A stretch of DNA of 64,000 nucleotides from contig WAEK01000005.1 of NCBI GenBank assembly GCA_011634665.1, positions 1,993,001 to 2,057,000 of the forward strand. Reading direction: 5' to 3'. The position numbers were made by a program, and so were the translations under genes. The notes under the pieces are model-generated. The model ran no database searches, was not told the origin of the DNA, and was given only the letters and a program-made list of their open reading frames with translations. Positions 12,763-23,025 of the stretch are shown here, piece after piece. Positions within the stretch are counted from its first letter, which is position 1; every line of letters starts with the position of its first letter. The stretch comes from Mortierella sp. BCC40632. Taxonomy: Eukaryota; Mortierellomycota; Mortierellomycetes; Mortierellales; Mortierellaceae.

Positions 12763-12801
<39 letters not shown>
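12763..12801. repeat. (CT)n microsatellite
   Basis: About 19 CT units are read directly. Confidence 0.95.
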
Positions 12802-12804
<3 letters not shown>

Positions 12805-12939
12805 AGGTATAGAAAATTGACTTCGTCGCATTCAGATGTTTGGACATGCTTGACACTCTTTTCATGGCGACATCTGTCGCTGAGAGTGAGCCAAAACCAC
12901 AACAGCTAAGATATTTCCCTTTGATCTCTCATGCTGAGA

Positions 12940-13190
12940 GGTGGAGGCATTGACCTTTTGGCATTGTGCGCTTGTCAACATCCAGATGCATGACACAGGA
13001 ATACCTTGTGATGTTTTATCACTGAGGTACACTGCCATAACCCCAGCAGCCGCTTGACAGTTTCATCCATTGAGCCATCTGCTTGGAACTCGTGGTATGA
13101 ACCAGAGTTGGAAACTATCATTTTGGCACTGGGAGCTTGTCTGCATCCCAGCAATCTGTTAAATTTGATGTTTTCAGCAATAATATCGCA
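12940..13190 (+). repeat. Upstream repeat pair of module gene 2
   Basis: TTTTGGCATTGTGCGCTTGTC at about 12956 and TTTTGGCACTGGGAGCTTGTC at about 13121 are 165 bp apart. Between them, GATGTTTTATCACTGA corresponds to GATGTTTTGTCACTGA in the repeats upstream of 8473. The second unit lies about 100 bp before the start codon at 13240. Confidence 0.65.
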
Positions 13191-13239
13191 TTAATACTGT
13201 TATACATTCATTTGAGACAACAAAAATAGTGTCACCACA

Positions 13240-13872
13240 ATGTCGCAAAAGCAAGGAAAGCAAGCGATCTCGCAGGAGGAAATCACATGGATCAATTCAG
13301 CAGATGATAAGTCAGCGGCCGAATTCATTACGAAGTTTGAATTGAACGAAAAACTTACCGCACACTATCGCTACCGCCTTCTTATCGAGAGCGCCAACAA
13401 AGTTGACAGAAGGCGTCTCCTCAATGAATTTGATTGGTGGAAAAGTAACAAACGGCAGCAGTTCTGGACAGATCGTCAAATACATCTCTCCACAATGAGA
13501 ACGTCAGCTGACATTGCTGGTGCAACTGAACCATATATAAAGCAATCCCTCCGTCGAAATGCGTTGCGGAATGAGTTAAATCAGCAACAAGGACAAGGTA
13601 TGTATTTTGTTTTTAACCCTTGCTTTCAATAACTTTTCTCCGTGTCAATGATTGACGATGGGCATGTTTTGATGAAGTAGAGAAAACAAATTTCAGAAAC
13701 GAGCAAATAATACACCAGGAGATTAGGCAAGATATTGAGACTGACCAAGCAATCGGTAAGCCAAATCCTACCATGACGCCGTAGGACAGAGAAAACAGGC
13801 ATCTCTCATCCCTTATTGTGCTTTTCTACAGGTAGCAATTTTTGTCCTACCAAAGAGAGGATCCAACTCTGA
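13240..13872 (+). CDS. Short module-family protein; last exon supplied by duplicated DNA
   Basis: Exon 1 13240-13597 (phase 1) and exon 2 13681-13755 (phase 1) are well supported. A third short exon at 13832-13872 joins in frame and ends at TGA, giving 157 residues. Residues 1-119 are the family module: DDKSAAEF (22-29), KLTAHYRY (38-45), FWTDRQIHLSTMRTS (75-89), ATEPY...SLRR (95-106). No nuclease-like domain follows. A ~1.2-kb block copied from, or shared with, 30889-32092 begins at about 13774, inside the second intron, so exon 3 lies within the duplication. The gene may be a truncated relict or a module-only protein. The first two exons are reliable; the third is an inference from splice phase. 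Confidence 0.6.
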
Positions 13873-14958
13873 CCTCAATTAACGAGATTATGAAAAATAC
13901 TTCACTTACCCAATAAACATTTCTCTCTAGTATCTCTCTAAACATACCAGGACTCGCACCATCTGATTACTGCTCTCCATCTATCCAGTACAAGCGCTGT
14001 GTCAACTTGTATTGCTCTCCCCACACTCACCCTCTATTCTTCACTCTTTGGTCACACTGAGAATTTGGTGAATCCATTTAGAGAAGGGACTGACTGTAGT
14101 AGTATAAATACCTCTCCCTCTCCCTCTAATAAACGATAGCTCTTTCTACGACTCTTGCTGTTGCAAGGCAGCAAAGGAATTTTCAATCCCCCGGCCTTGA
14201 TCACGCTCAACCTTGTTAACATTCTTTTTGGCCCCTGCCCCTCCCCCCCCTCAATACTCTCTCTTTGCCTAGGTCGCACGAACTAGTGGCCCTGAACCCA
14301 CTAGAACATGCGGTTGCTTTTCAATCCACTTTTTTTTATTCAAAGTATGAAAAAATAGGCGTCTCCATCGTCATACTCTCACTTTTGTATTTTATAAGCC
14401 GCATCAAATGACGCTCTGTCGCCGAGCATGCCGATGTCCTCGATCAGGATCCAGGACACCAGCCATTTCCTAATCCATTCCACGAAGCACCAGAAAAAGA
14501 GATTATAGAAGGACAAATGATGAGTGTTCAGTTCGCACAGCAGTAGGCTTTCTCTTCATCTCGCCAATGCTTAAAAAGATTTCTTACCAGCAAATCACGG
14601 TCAATATCTTGCTCTCCAGCACTTCTCAAGTGGATTGTGGCCCGTTTGTTGGCCTCACGTCGTTCAAAGTCCCACTCTCTCTGTTGCCTCACTTTGGCTT
14701 CTGGTCCTCCTAATCCCCATACTTCACAATCGACAATCTCAAACTCGACTTCAAATCCTTGGTGTCGAGCCCCTCCTGCGCTCTGGTATACATTGCCTCC
14801 TGCAAAGTCTTGGCGATATGATCCATACTGTAGATTGTCGTCCATATACAACATACAACTCTCAGACTCGTGGCCACCAAATCCTATACCAGCATTCTTG
14901 TGGAAATGAATAAAGTGTCTGTTTGGGGCGTTGTCTCTCAATCCTATGGCAGATGCCA
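13774..14958. repeat. Segmental duplication copy A (partner 30889-32092)
   Basis: This ~1.19-kb block matches 30889-32092 almost base for base. By eye there are about eight substitutions, one single-T length difference and an indel of about 17-18 bp (the extra bases lie near 31509-31526). It contains the last ~130 codons of the RTC5-like TLDc gene (minus strand) plus its 3' flank and a 71-bp LTR-like element. Homology stops abruptly at GACGCCGT on the left and within the TLDc coding sequence on the right. Confidence 0.92.
14095..14165 (+). mobile_element. 71-bp LTR-like fragment (TG...CA), copy 1
   Basis: The same 71-bp sequence occurs at 24782-24852 and 31211-31281. It starts TGTAGT, contains a TATAAATA box and an AATAAA/AATGAA motif, and ends TTGCA. 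This fits a minimal solo LTR or the end of one. Confidence 0.6.
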
Positions 14959-14959
14959 C
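14528..14959 (-). pseudogene. Duplicated 3' fragment of the RTC5-like TLDc gene
   Basis: The frame encodes the last ~130 residues of the TLDc protein at 31659-34878, from NAPNRHFIHF to the common C-terminus YCCAN. Only one amino-acid difference was seen (E for D in HESDSC). The N-terminal three quarters of the gene, including its start and half of the TLDc domain, is absent, so it cannot encode a functional TLDc fold. High identity shows the copy is recent or homogenised. Confidence 0.85.
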
Positions 14960-16843
14960 AAAGAAGAAAAAGGCAATGGCTAAGTCTCAAACAGCAACAA
15001 AACATGGCCATACAAACTCCCTTGTACTATTAAAGGCCCCAGTCACCCAATGATGAAAACAGCCGCAGCTGGGCAAAGTCTTAAAGTCTCTGAGGCCATG
15101 GCAGACGATGGCACCAGATAGCTGCAACACCAACCGCAAGGTCGCGGTGGAGGTCATGCGAGGAGCAGCCAGCGCGAAGCTTTATAGTTTAGTGTCCTCA
15201 ATACCCACAGGAGTATCTGACTGCACCGGTTCAGGTCAAAGCAGCACCATCTACTACCTAAAGTCATAATGACCTGGTTGTAGTGAGGTCATACGAAGAG
15301 CAGCCAGCGCGGAGCTTAACAGCTTAAGCTCTCCAATACCCACGGAGTTCAACCTTTCACGAATGCACTCAAGTCCAAACTTTGCTCAACGAGGAGGGGG
15401 TGTCAAGAAGTGAGAGAGGCCATCGTGAGGGCCGATGCGCCACCTTTACACTCAGTATTCTGCGGCATCCTCAAGTACCCACGAGACTGACGGAGAGCAG
15501 AGCTGCAAGAACCAGCAACACCATCGAGCGATGGAGGCCTTATGAAGACAGCCAGCGCGTAGCTTTACAGCTTTGAGTCTTCTGTGCCTACAGAGTGGTT
15601 GAAGCAGCCCGCCTAAATCCAGCGCTTCCACCAGCAGAGGCTGACGGACAGGTCATAATGAAGATCAGCCAGCGCGAAGCTTTATAGCTTAGTGTCTTCT
15701 GTACCCAAGGCGGACCCAGCTCGCTCTCATTCCCCAACACCCGTACCCACGCCATACCTGTTGACACCCAAGACTTAGCCATTACCTTTCTTTTGGTATG
15801 AGCGCAGATTACGCTGTTAGGGGTTAGTGGTAGAATCCAATGACGAACAAGAACCGAAGGTAAAGGGAGACAATCATATGAGAAGTAGAGAGAGGCACAA
15901 CATGATGGACAGTGAAGGATCAATTGATGGAGGGTACATAATGGACAGGGAAGGATCGATGGTAGTGAATGAAAAGACAATAGGAAGGGGTGAGAGAAAA
16001 AGGAAAGGTGAACGTGGCTTGGCCTTCTCCTTCCACCTGTTAACAGAGTAGAGTTGTCCAGTCTGTTTGCGTGAACTCTTTGACAAGGTCACCCACTTGT
16101 CGAGGTCAGTCCATGCAATAGAGAAATCAGGACCCATTGACTACATACATTGACGCGCATCCGTTAACGTCAAAATGTTCCTTGATGTCCAACCGAGTGA
16201 TGCATAAGCTGGCTATGACTTTACTAGGACAGGACATTGCCAGCTCTAAGCATTTAAAGTTTTGGACAGAGTTCAGGCCCAGCCATTTTCTGCCATCACT
16301 GACCCTAAACCGTTCCTCGTCACTTTTATCGGTTCGAATAGCATGGTTAAGCGAGAGAGAAACGCGAAGGAGAAGGTATGCAAGGCACATAGCGTAGCAC
16401 CCGGCAATTGAACCTTGGTTATCCCCATCAGCTCCTTGACTGGTGCATGAAAGAGGACGTGCTGCCCAACCTGAACGAGGCGGTAACTAACAACATATGT
16501 GTATGCTTTCGATCAGACGTGTAAGGAGAGAACACGCAAATCAATCCGTCTGTCACAGAGAAGGGATGTCGACAAAGATAACCAACCGGACGAGGTAATA
16601 GTCTGTATGAGGTTTTCTAAAAACACTCAGACATTTGCTAGGGTGCGACAAGTCAAGTTGATAGTGTCCATTTCATCTGGTCTTGTTTTTCGCATGGTTG
16701 TTCTCGATGGCAAGTTTATGACCTTTCCACGGAGAAGTGTCCTAATAGGCACATTACATCTTCAGATTGGGGTCAAAGACTTTGCATGGTACTATACCTT
16801 TCCTAATAGAAATCTCATTCACTTTTTCACCCTTTCTTCCTCA
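14960..16843. other. Intergenic with a tandem array of ~115-135-bp units
   Basis: No supported gene. About 15040-15715 is a diverged tandem repeat (separate entry). From 15720 to 16500 the DNA is unremarkable. An open frame runs from 16499 into the gene starting at 16844, but its first ~115 codons are compositionally unconvincing and are treated as leader. Confidence 0.55.
15040..15715 (+). repeat. Diverged tandem array, 4-5 units of about 115-135 bp
   Basis: The block GGTCAT-(n)-GCAGCCAGCGCGAAGCTTTA followed by (C)TTAGTGTC-TC-TACCCA starts at about 15152, 15287, 15535 and 15651, with a more degenerate unit near 15418. The inter-core sequence (AGCTGCAA..ACCA..GGTGGAGG) is also related between units. 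The units are non-coding in all frames. Confidence 0.75.
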
Positions 16844-18550
16844 ATGGATATCAAGGTGCGTGAGCTTCAGCGGTTCATTGTTATGAGCGCATTTGGGCGT
16901 CCGTCGGCTACTCGCTTGGCGGCAGTTGATTATGTGCTCGCAATGCGCTCGGCTCCTGTACCAGTGAAGGAGGACATGGTCAAGTTTGTTTGCTCACGTC
17001 AGCCACATGTGAAGCCAGCGACATTGACTACATTGTGGCGAAGGCTCAAGGAGTACTTCTCGGCAGAGAATCAGGAGAATTTGCGGGGACTGGCGACGAA
17101 GATGGACATTACCGCAATGGTAACCGCGTTTGCAGGAAAAGCATTCAGCAACATCGATATCCCCGAATTAAGCCTGCCATCTGCTCAGTTGCAACCCGTA
17201 CAGTCCAAGGCACATCAGGTACTCCAGATACCCCAACAGCACCGACCCCAGCAGCACCAAGAGACTTCGTGTATATCGATGGGTCCCATCAGCGGGGGAA
17301 GTAGCAGTAGCCAGAGAAACAGAGCACAGACACCAGGAAGCAATAGCAGCAATAGCAGCAATAGCAGCAATAGAAGCGCAAGCAGCAAACTCACAGACCG
17401 TGCTCTTTGCCGCCTACTCGCCGACTTTACTGAGAATACCAAGAAGTTTACTGGAGAACCGTGGGTTCTGTCCTCTGGCACGGTTGTTGACGATGTCCTA
17501 GCAGCTTGGGCAAAGAAAGTAGCAAGCAAGTGGCTGACAGAGTCGGAACTACACAGCTTCATCATAGCAGATGTGGGAGACGTGGTCATGGCATTTGAAG
17601 ACGAAGCAGACAAGACCGAAATTTGTACGGTTCTGGAAGCCCGGCCCGGAGAATCACTGCAGGAGCTCACCGACTCGGAGCGTGCCTATTTGATGTTGTT
17701 CGCTAAGGACCCCAACGAAGTTATTGAACTGCTGGACAGCAGCTGGAAGGGCATCTCTCTGAGTCCCCTACAGAACAACCCAGATAACGATTTCAGGAGG
17801 CTTGTTCATCATTGGATGACACACCTACATATTGTTTACCGGAAATATAACTATCATTTGCCCGCTAGAGAGTCCGAAAGTTGGTTCCTGAGCATGCTAT
17901 GGGGGCCTATGGCTCTCGTCTTTGACGCAGAGGAAGAGCTAAAGTACAAGCATGGGGAGTTCAACTCGGCCTCATCCTCTCTTCGCAAGGCTATCGATCG
18001 CGAGCACAATCGACGTCAGGCTGTTGGCCGAAAAGCCGACGGTATGATCTTGAGCGCTTCCACGGGATTGGAGATCTGTGTCTTGGAGGTGGCGAATAAG
18101 GATGATGGCCCACGGTCGACAAAGGCACTTCACGACACACTGAAGATTGCCAAGGTTACAAAGGATATGGCTGATGTGATGCGGGCCAAGGTTCCCGAGG
18201 CAGTTCACTCTCGGCTTGTAGCTTATGGCATCCGGATCGCGGCAGGGTCAATGCACCTGTACACCCTCCGACAGCGAAATGGCCGATTCAATCAGCTATT
18301 CTATGAGACCAGCGTTTCGTTCCCACCAAGGTGGAATGCAATCACTGCGGAAGACATTGTCACAGCGATTGGGCAGGTCATGGCCCTCCGCAAAGAGCTG
18401 ACGATATACAGCACTAACCTTGCAACCTGGAAGAAGGGTTACAGGACGGCTCTGGGGCCAATCAAGCCTATTATCCCTACTCTCTCTACACCTTCTAGCA
18501 CCCCAAAGCTCCGTCCAACTTCTGTTCAAAGAACCCTGGGAAATGTCTGA
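16844..18550 (+). CDS. Large unknown protein with C-terminal restriction-endonuclease-fold-like region
   Basis: Single exon. The start is chosen at ATG 16844 (568 residues) because the upstream in-frame extension to 16499 lacks protein-like composition. Residues 1-90 are helical (RELQRF...LWRRLKEYF). A Gln/Ser-rich low-complexity linker with repeated SNS units lies near 165-183. The C-terminal half (about 240-540) is a conserved-looking domain with KADGMIL (D399) and, 16 residues on, LEVANK (E415, K419). D...E-x-A is close to, but not a perfect, PD-(D/E)XK signature, since the usual lysine two residues after Glu is Ala417. Similar C-terminal domains recur in large Mucoromycota families near CRN-like genes. 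Function is unassigned; a nuclease-fold domain, possibly degenerate, is an inference. Confidence 0.6.
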   Translation: MDIKVRELQRFIVMSAFGRPSATRLAAVDYVLAMRSAPVPVKEDMVKFVCSRQPHVKPATLTTLWRRLKEYFSAENQENLRGLATKMDITAMVTAFAGKAFSNIDIPELSLPSAQLQPVQSKAHQVLQIPQQHRPQQHQETSCISMGPISGGSSSSQRNRAQTPGSNSSNSSNSSNRSASSKLTDRALCRLLADFTENTKKFTGEPWVLSSGTVVDDVLAAWAKKVASKWLTESELHSFIIADVGDVVMAFEDEADKTEICTVLEARPGESLQELTDSERAYLMLFAKDPNEVIELLDSSWKGISLSPLQNNPDNDFRRLVHHWMTHLHIVYRKYNYHLPARESESWFLSMLWGPMALVFDAEEELKYKHGEFNSASSSLRKAIDREHNRRQAVGRKADGMILSASTGLEICVLEVANKDDGPRSTKALHDTLKIAKVTKDMADVMRAKVPEAVHSRLVAYGIRIAAGSMHLYTLRQRNGRFNQLFYETSVSFPPRWNAITAEDIVTAIGQVMALRKELTIYSTNLATWKKGYRTALGPIKPIIPTLSTPSSTPKLRPTSVQRTLGNV

Positions 18551-20002
18551 ATGTGCATGCTGTGGAATGGTATTTAAAAAAAAAAAAAAAAAAAATGACA
18601 ACCCACACAAAGAGGTCCGAAACCCACCTGCTCAAAAAAAAAATATCAAGACTGGAGTCAGAGCCGACACATTATAGAAAGACGTAGCACCCTTCTTCTG
18701 GAGAATCAGTCTTATGCCCAACCTCACTTCACTTATCCAAGTTTACTGGCAGGGACTCTTATCGAATGTCCGTAAAGTGGAGGTCAATTAGGTTGTCGAA
18801 TCGGATATTTTTATACTGTTATCGGATTGGGGATTGAGGTTCTCCATCCAACTCAGGACCAAACCTAATCTTTCGATGGACAGCTTGACAACATTTACCG
18901 ATTCAGGGAAGGACAAGATCCAGATCTGTAACACACATAAGATCGAACAGACTAAAGAAGACTTGGATCAAGAACACGAGAGGGAGCCATGAGAGGAGAG
19001 AGGGGAGGAGGGCGATTGCGCGGACAAAACTACAAAAACCCTGCGTATTGGAGAGCACCACCACAGGAAGCTTGACCCTGTTCAATGGCAAAGGCGGAGA
19101 AAAACTCAAATGGAAATCGCTATGTATTTATATCAATCCATTTATGGCTGCTAATGATGTTCTTGAATGTCAAACCACGGCATTCTCTTCGTTCTCTGCA
19201 TGCTTGCCTCCGAAAGGAAATGAAAAAGAAGAGTGATGCGTGGAAAGACATGCAGAACAATAAAAAATCAAACTTAATCGCAGAAGCTCGTAATAACAAG
19301 AATACTCAACTGCTTACAAAACCCCTAAAGAAGTGGTACGCCATGGGTTTATTTCTTCCAATAATCGAAAATTAACATTAGCAGACATCTCACAGCACTT
19401 CTCTGTGTTGAAAGATCCCCCCCCCCCTCTACTCCCACACGAAGAGAGACTCTGGGCTCAAAGTCTTGTTCAAAATCAAAAAGATAAAATTGGGAAAGGC
19501 TGTCATCGCTGCGTGCTATCATGGATGCTGATTTGGAGGCGCTCAGTCGTAATCCAACGGATGAAAGCTTCATGTCATTGCCTGCTCAAGTAGACTCAGG
19601 CTTCAAATATCCGAATGAAGTGCTTCTCTCGCACTAACTTCAATCGCAACTGCAATAACTCTTCATTAAGTGGGGTGAACTGACTTGTATCTCGATGGTC
19701 CAAATCAAACTCATGTTTCCTAGTAGTAGGTAAATAATCTAATTCTTTTGTATGATAAGAAGAACCGATATTGATGGATCTAAAAGTAATGCCTCTACGA
19801 ACCCTTCGCTGTCACAAACGTGTAAAAGAGTACTCTCTCCTGACCTACTCTAATCACCTGCCCTGGGTGCATGTTTGAAAGGGAAATGATATCAAGCATG
19901 AAGCCATTTTTAATGTTGTTCTACAGCTGGAGAAATTATCTGAGAAAGGAAGCATAAAAGGCTTCTAAAACCGTGTGGTTGAGAACAGGGTAATACTCTG
20001 GA
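18551..20002. other. Intergenic, no gene seen
   Basis: A poly-A run at about 18574-18595 and a second A-rich run at 18634-18643 follow the previous gene. The rest is AT-rich with no exon I can support and no repeat that I recognise. Confidence 0.5.
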
Positions 20003-20356
20003 TTAACTGCATGTAAAAGTTCCCTTCAACTTGTTGCAATATTCTTTTGCGGCCTTGCAGTACTTGCTTTCTCGAGTGCATTCCGCACCATAGTTTCCAG
20101 AATTTTTAGGACTGCAATCAGACCAATTCTTTGAACACGAACGGAAGTCGCTGGGTGTGGATGAATCGGACCATCGATCCATCCTAACGTTGGTGCAGCT
20201 GGCAAATTCATACAAGCTATTGAAGATATTTCCATACTTGAAGACAACATCAATATAGCCGGAATAGTCGCAGGACGATGCCACAACCACCGGAGACTCC
20301 GTCAGAGCGACAATGACTGCAACCGATCCTAGAATCTGAAAAATTGTAGACTTCAT
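20003..20356 (-). CDS. Small cysteine-rich secreted protein
   Basis: 117 residues if the start is at 20356, where MKSTIFQILGSVAVIVAL makes a classical signal peptide with predicted cleavage near VVVAS-SC. An in-frame ATG nine codons upstream (20383) would put charged residues before the hydrophobic core and is less likely. The mature part (~90 residues) has eight cysteines, consistent with four disulfides, plus Tyr/Asn/Ser-rich spacers. A minus-strand TATAAATA box lies at about 20565-20572, ~190 bp upstream. Such proteins in fungi include small secreted effectors and defence peptides. I do not recognise the family, and the secretory role is inferred only from signal peptide and cysteine content. 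Confidence 0.65.
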   Translation of the reverse strand: MKSTIFQILGSVAVIVALTESPVVVASSCDYSGYIDVVFKYGNIFNSLYEFASCTNVRMDRWSDSSTPSDFRSCSKNWSDCSPKNSGNYGAECTRESKYCKAAKEYCNKLKGTFTCS

Positions 20357-20564
20357 CCTGTGGTCTACACGCGATTGAGACATTGTAGAAATTAGGACCA
20401 GCTTGCAATAAAAAATACAAAAGTATCAAGATCGAGTGCATTTCGCATCTTACTTTGACTTTTACAAAGAGTGTGATGACTTGTCGTGGATGTAGGAGTG
20501 GAAGGATATTTGGTGAGTTTGCTGGACTGATTTGTGAGTGAGAAGAAAGCTTCAAAGGGGAGGT

Positions 20565-20572
20565 ATTTATAC
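20565..20572 (-). promoter_or_regulatory. TATA box of the small secreted protein gene
   Basis: On the minus strand the sequence reads GTATAAATAC, about 190 bp upstream of the chosen start codon at 20356. It is a consensus TATA motif in an otherwise mixed-composition region. Confidence 0.4.
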
Positions 20573-20688
20573 ACGACAAGATAAGTTCTCTATTCAATGT
20601 TTGAGTCCTTATCTTTGGCTTTGGTCTATTCTCTATCTTTTCGCCATGGTGCAATACAAACCAGAACAGAACAGTGTGTCGTTCAAGC

Positions 20689-20808
20689 TGCAAACTTTCG
20701 GGAGATGGTGGTGCCTAGATTGGACGCGTCAAACATCAAAATATACCGTGTCAGGCCTGTGTAAAATATTCCTTCAAAACCTCGCGTAAAAACCATGGTG
20801 TAGCATGT
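20689..20808 (+). repeat. Dispersed repeat, copy 2 (partner near 7574)
   Basis: Same orientation and same ordered blocks as 7574-7660, with an extra ~30 bp between the GTGTAAAAT-like and GTAAAAACC-like segments. Confidence 0.65.
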
Positions 20809-22200
20809 CCCCAACAGACGTGTGATTTGGAATTCGGGGTGAGGAAGAGGAGGGTGTTTGTATGCAGAATTCCTTCTCTTCATCCTTGACACCATACCCT
20901 TGATCTTTTTTCTGTCACTATTTCCCGCCTCTCCCTGTAGTCCCACGATGTCTCCTTTATATTGTACTGTACCCACAACTTGGTACTTGATCGATTTCAC
21001 GCTGTGAAGGGAACGACCGAGGACTAGAATGATTGTGTTACTAAAGTGAAGGCACACATTCTGGTGTAGGAGTGCAGCCCCACTCCCTATTGACAGGCAA
21101 CGCGAGGAACTGTGCACTTTAGAATAGGGCTTCCCTATCTCTTTGGACCGACCAACAGGCATCCAACAGCTGCTCACATGGAGCATTTCTCGGCCTCTGT
21201 CTTCAAAGTCCCTATATGAATATCTGCTGGTACTTCCATGGCTGCCGTCCTGCCGATCTGATGAGCATGGACTCCAGCACCTTCAGTTCACCTCACACTG
21301 CTAGCTCCATTCGCCAGAATGGGCCAGTTGAAACTCTCCAAGTTCAGCAAAGTGCCATGGGCTTTTAAAATTTCATTCTAAAGTCTGAGAATAGGTTTAG
21401 GTCGCTTCAGCTCCAAGGTTTCTAATAATTCACTGTACCTCAAAAAGCGGAATACCCCTGAGGAGAACCTCGACGCGAACTAGTTTCTAGGCTGTTTGGT
21501 TGGTTTCTCGCCTTTCTACCAAAGCCTGACAATCGGCTTCAGGGTCGCTGCCAGTCTCCACCAGGGGTTTCTCTGGCCTCACTCTAACCAGACTTACAAT
21601 GGACTGGGAGACTGTCGACGCAAGGTGATGATTCAAGCCTACTGAGGACCACCTCGTTGAAGTGTGATCCAATTGCTCCAATTGATTGTCTCCAGCACAA
21701 TCGCCTTTCATACAAGGTGGTAAACTATTAACTTGATCAAAGTGATGCGCTCACCATTGAAAATGTTGAGAAAAATACAAAAGATGGTGGAGAGTGAGTG
21801 AGCAAGGGTCAGTGTGTAGGAAGGAAGATGAAGGATAAACAGGAGACATGTACTTGTTTACTATCCCAAAGAGTCAGAAGCATACACATATACACACACG
21901 CACGCACGCACACACACGCACACACGCAATCACGACTGCAGCTACTCATCTCCACAGTTTCTTCCTTAAGAGAGACCGTTTATCTGTTTGGATCCAAAGG
22001 ACAGTAAGGATCTCAGATCAAACAAAGCGAATGGACGATGAGGAGACCTGCAAGAGGCATTCTACAAAGCATTTGGAACACTCGAGACTCTGCCCATAAC
22101 CTCTCGCGTCCCTAGAGTCTGCACTGGTCAAGCGCGCTATCCGCCTACAGTCTGCTGTCTCTGATGAGTCGAGAAATACTCTCCTCACCCTCCTCGGCAG

Positions 22201-22530
22201 GTTAATGGCATCCCTGCCCGCATCCTCTTCGATGGAGGAGCCGAAGGGAATGTACTGAGTAGCTCCTTCCAAAAACTCCATTCCCTTCCCTTCCTTTCAT
22301 GCGCGCCCATCCCGGTCATTCTTCCTGACGGCTCTGGCTCTATTACCGAACACAAGGCTACGGCTACTCTGTCGCATAAAAAACACTCTAGCCTCGTCGA
22401 CTCGATCCTATACCCACTGCAACAATATGACCTTATCCTGGGCAAACCATGGTTGGCTCTCATCAACCCAACCATTAACTGGCGAACTAACGAGGTTAAG
22501 TTTGTACACAACGGCCAATTTACACGCTAG
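22201..22530 (+). pseudogene. Retropepsin-like protease fragment of the chromovirus
   Basis: A 109-codon open frame without its own start. ILFDGGAEGN replaces the usual D-S/T-G with D-G-G. The downstream LILGKPWLALINPTINW is typical of gypsy protease ends. It stops at TAG 22528-22530. Confidence 0.7.
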
Positions 22531-23025
22531 ATATGCAACCACAGCCTGGAACCGCCTAAGGAAAAGAGTCCTATGTCCAAACCACCACAGAGCACCCGTG
22601 TTAATGCCATCAAGTTTTGCGCCCTCTCATCCCTCCCCGGGAGCGAGACTTTTGCCGTCCACCTTTGACCTGTTGTTGAGCCAAATAAGCTGCAAGACAT
22701 TGACCCTGAGATTGCGTCTATTATCCAGAATGAATTTCCTGATGTTTTTCCCGAGACAGTATAAAGATGGGACCGAATAAGGCGATCGAGATACTATTCT
22801 GATGGGATGGGGATGGCACAAACGGATTCGAATCAATCAAACTGGTACTGGTAGCTGTCCACACGAGGAATAAACAGCTCGATCAAGAAAGAAAAAAAGA
22901 AAAAGAAAAGGGAAAAGAAAAGAAAGGATAGGATAGCAATGGCCAGAGGCCATGCAGATGTCTCTTGATCCTCCTCGTGCGAGTCTTGGCTTCTTGATCC
23001 CACGATCGTTGAAGTTTTCTTGCAA

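Larger units (their letters stand above)
20384..22200. other. Intergenic: promoter side of the secreted-protein gene, dispersed repeat copy 2, (CACG)-type repeat
   Basis: Contains the second copy of the dispersed repeat (about 20689-20808) and a short CA/ACGC simple repeat at about 21880-21935. No supported coding region. Retroelement-derived sequence begins by about 22200. Confidence 0.5.

Noticed and set aside
14635..14913. Plus-strand open frames opposite the TLDc fragments (also at 31766-32044)
   Set aside because: Antisense shadows of the conserved TLDc coding sequence.
16499..16843. N-terminal extension of the REase-like gene
   Set aside because: Open by chance: composition is unlike the rest of the protein and a good start with helical sequence follows at 16844.
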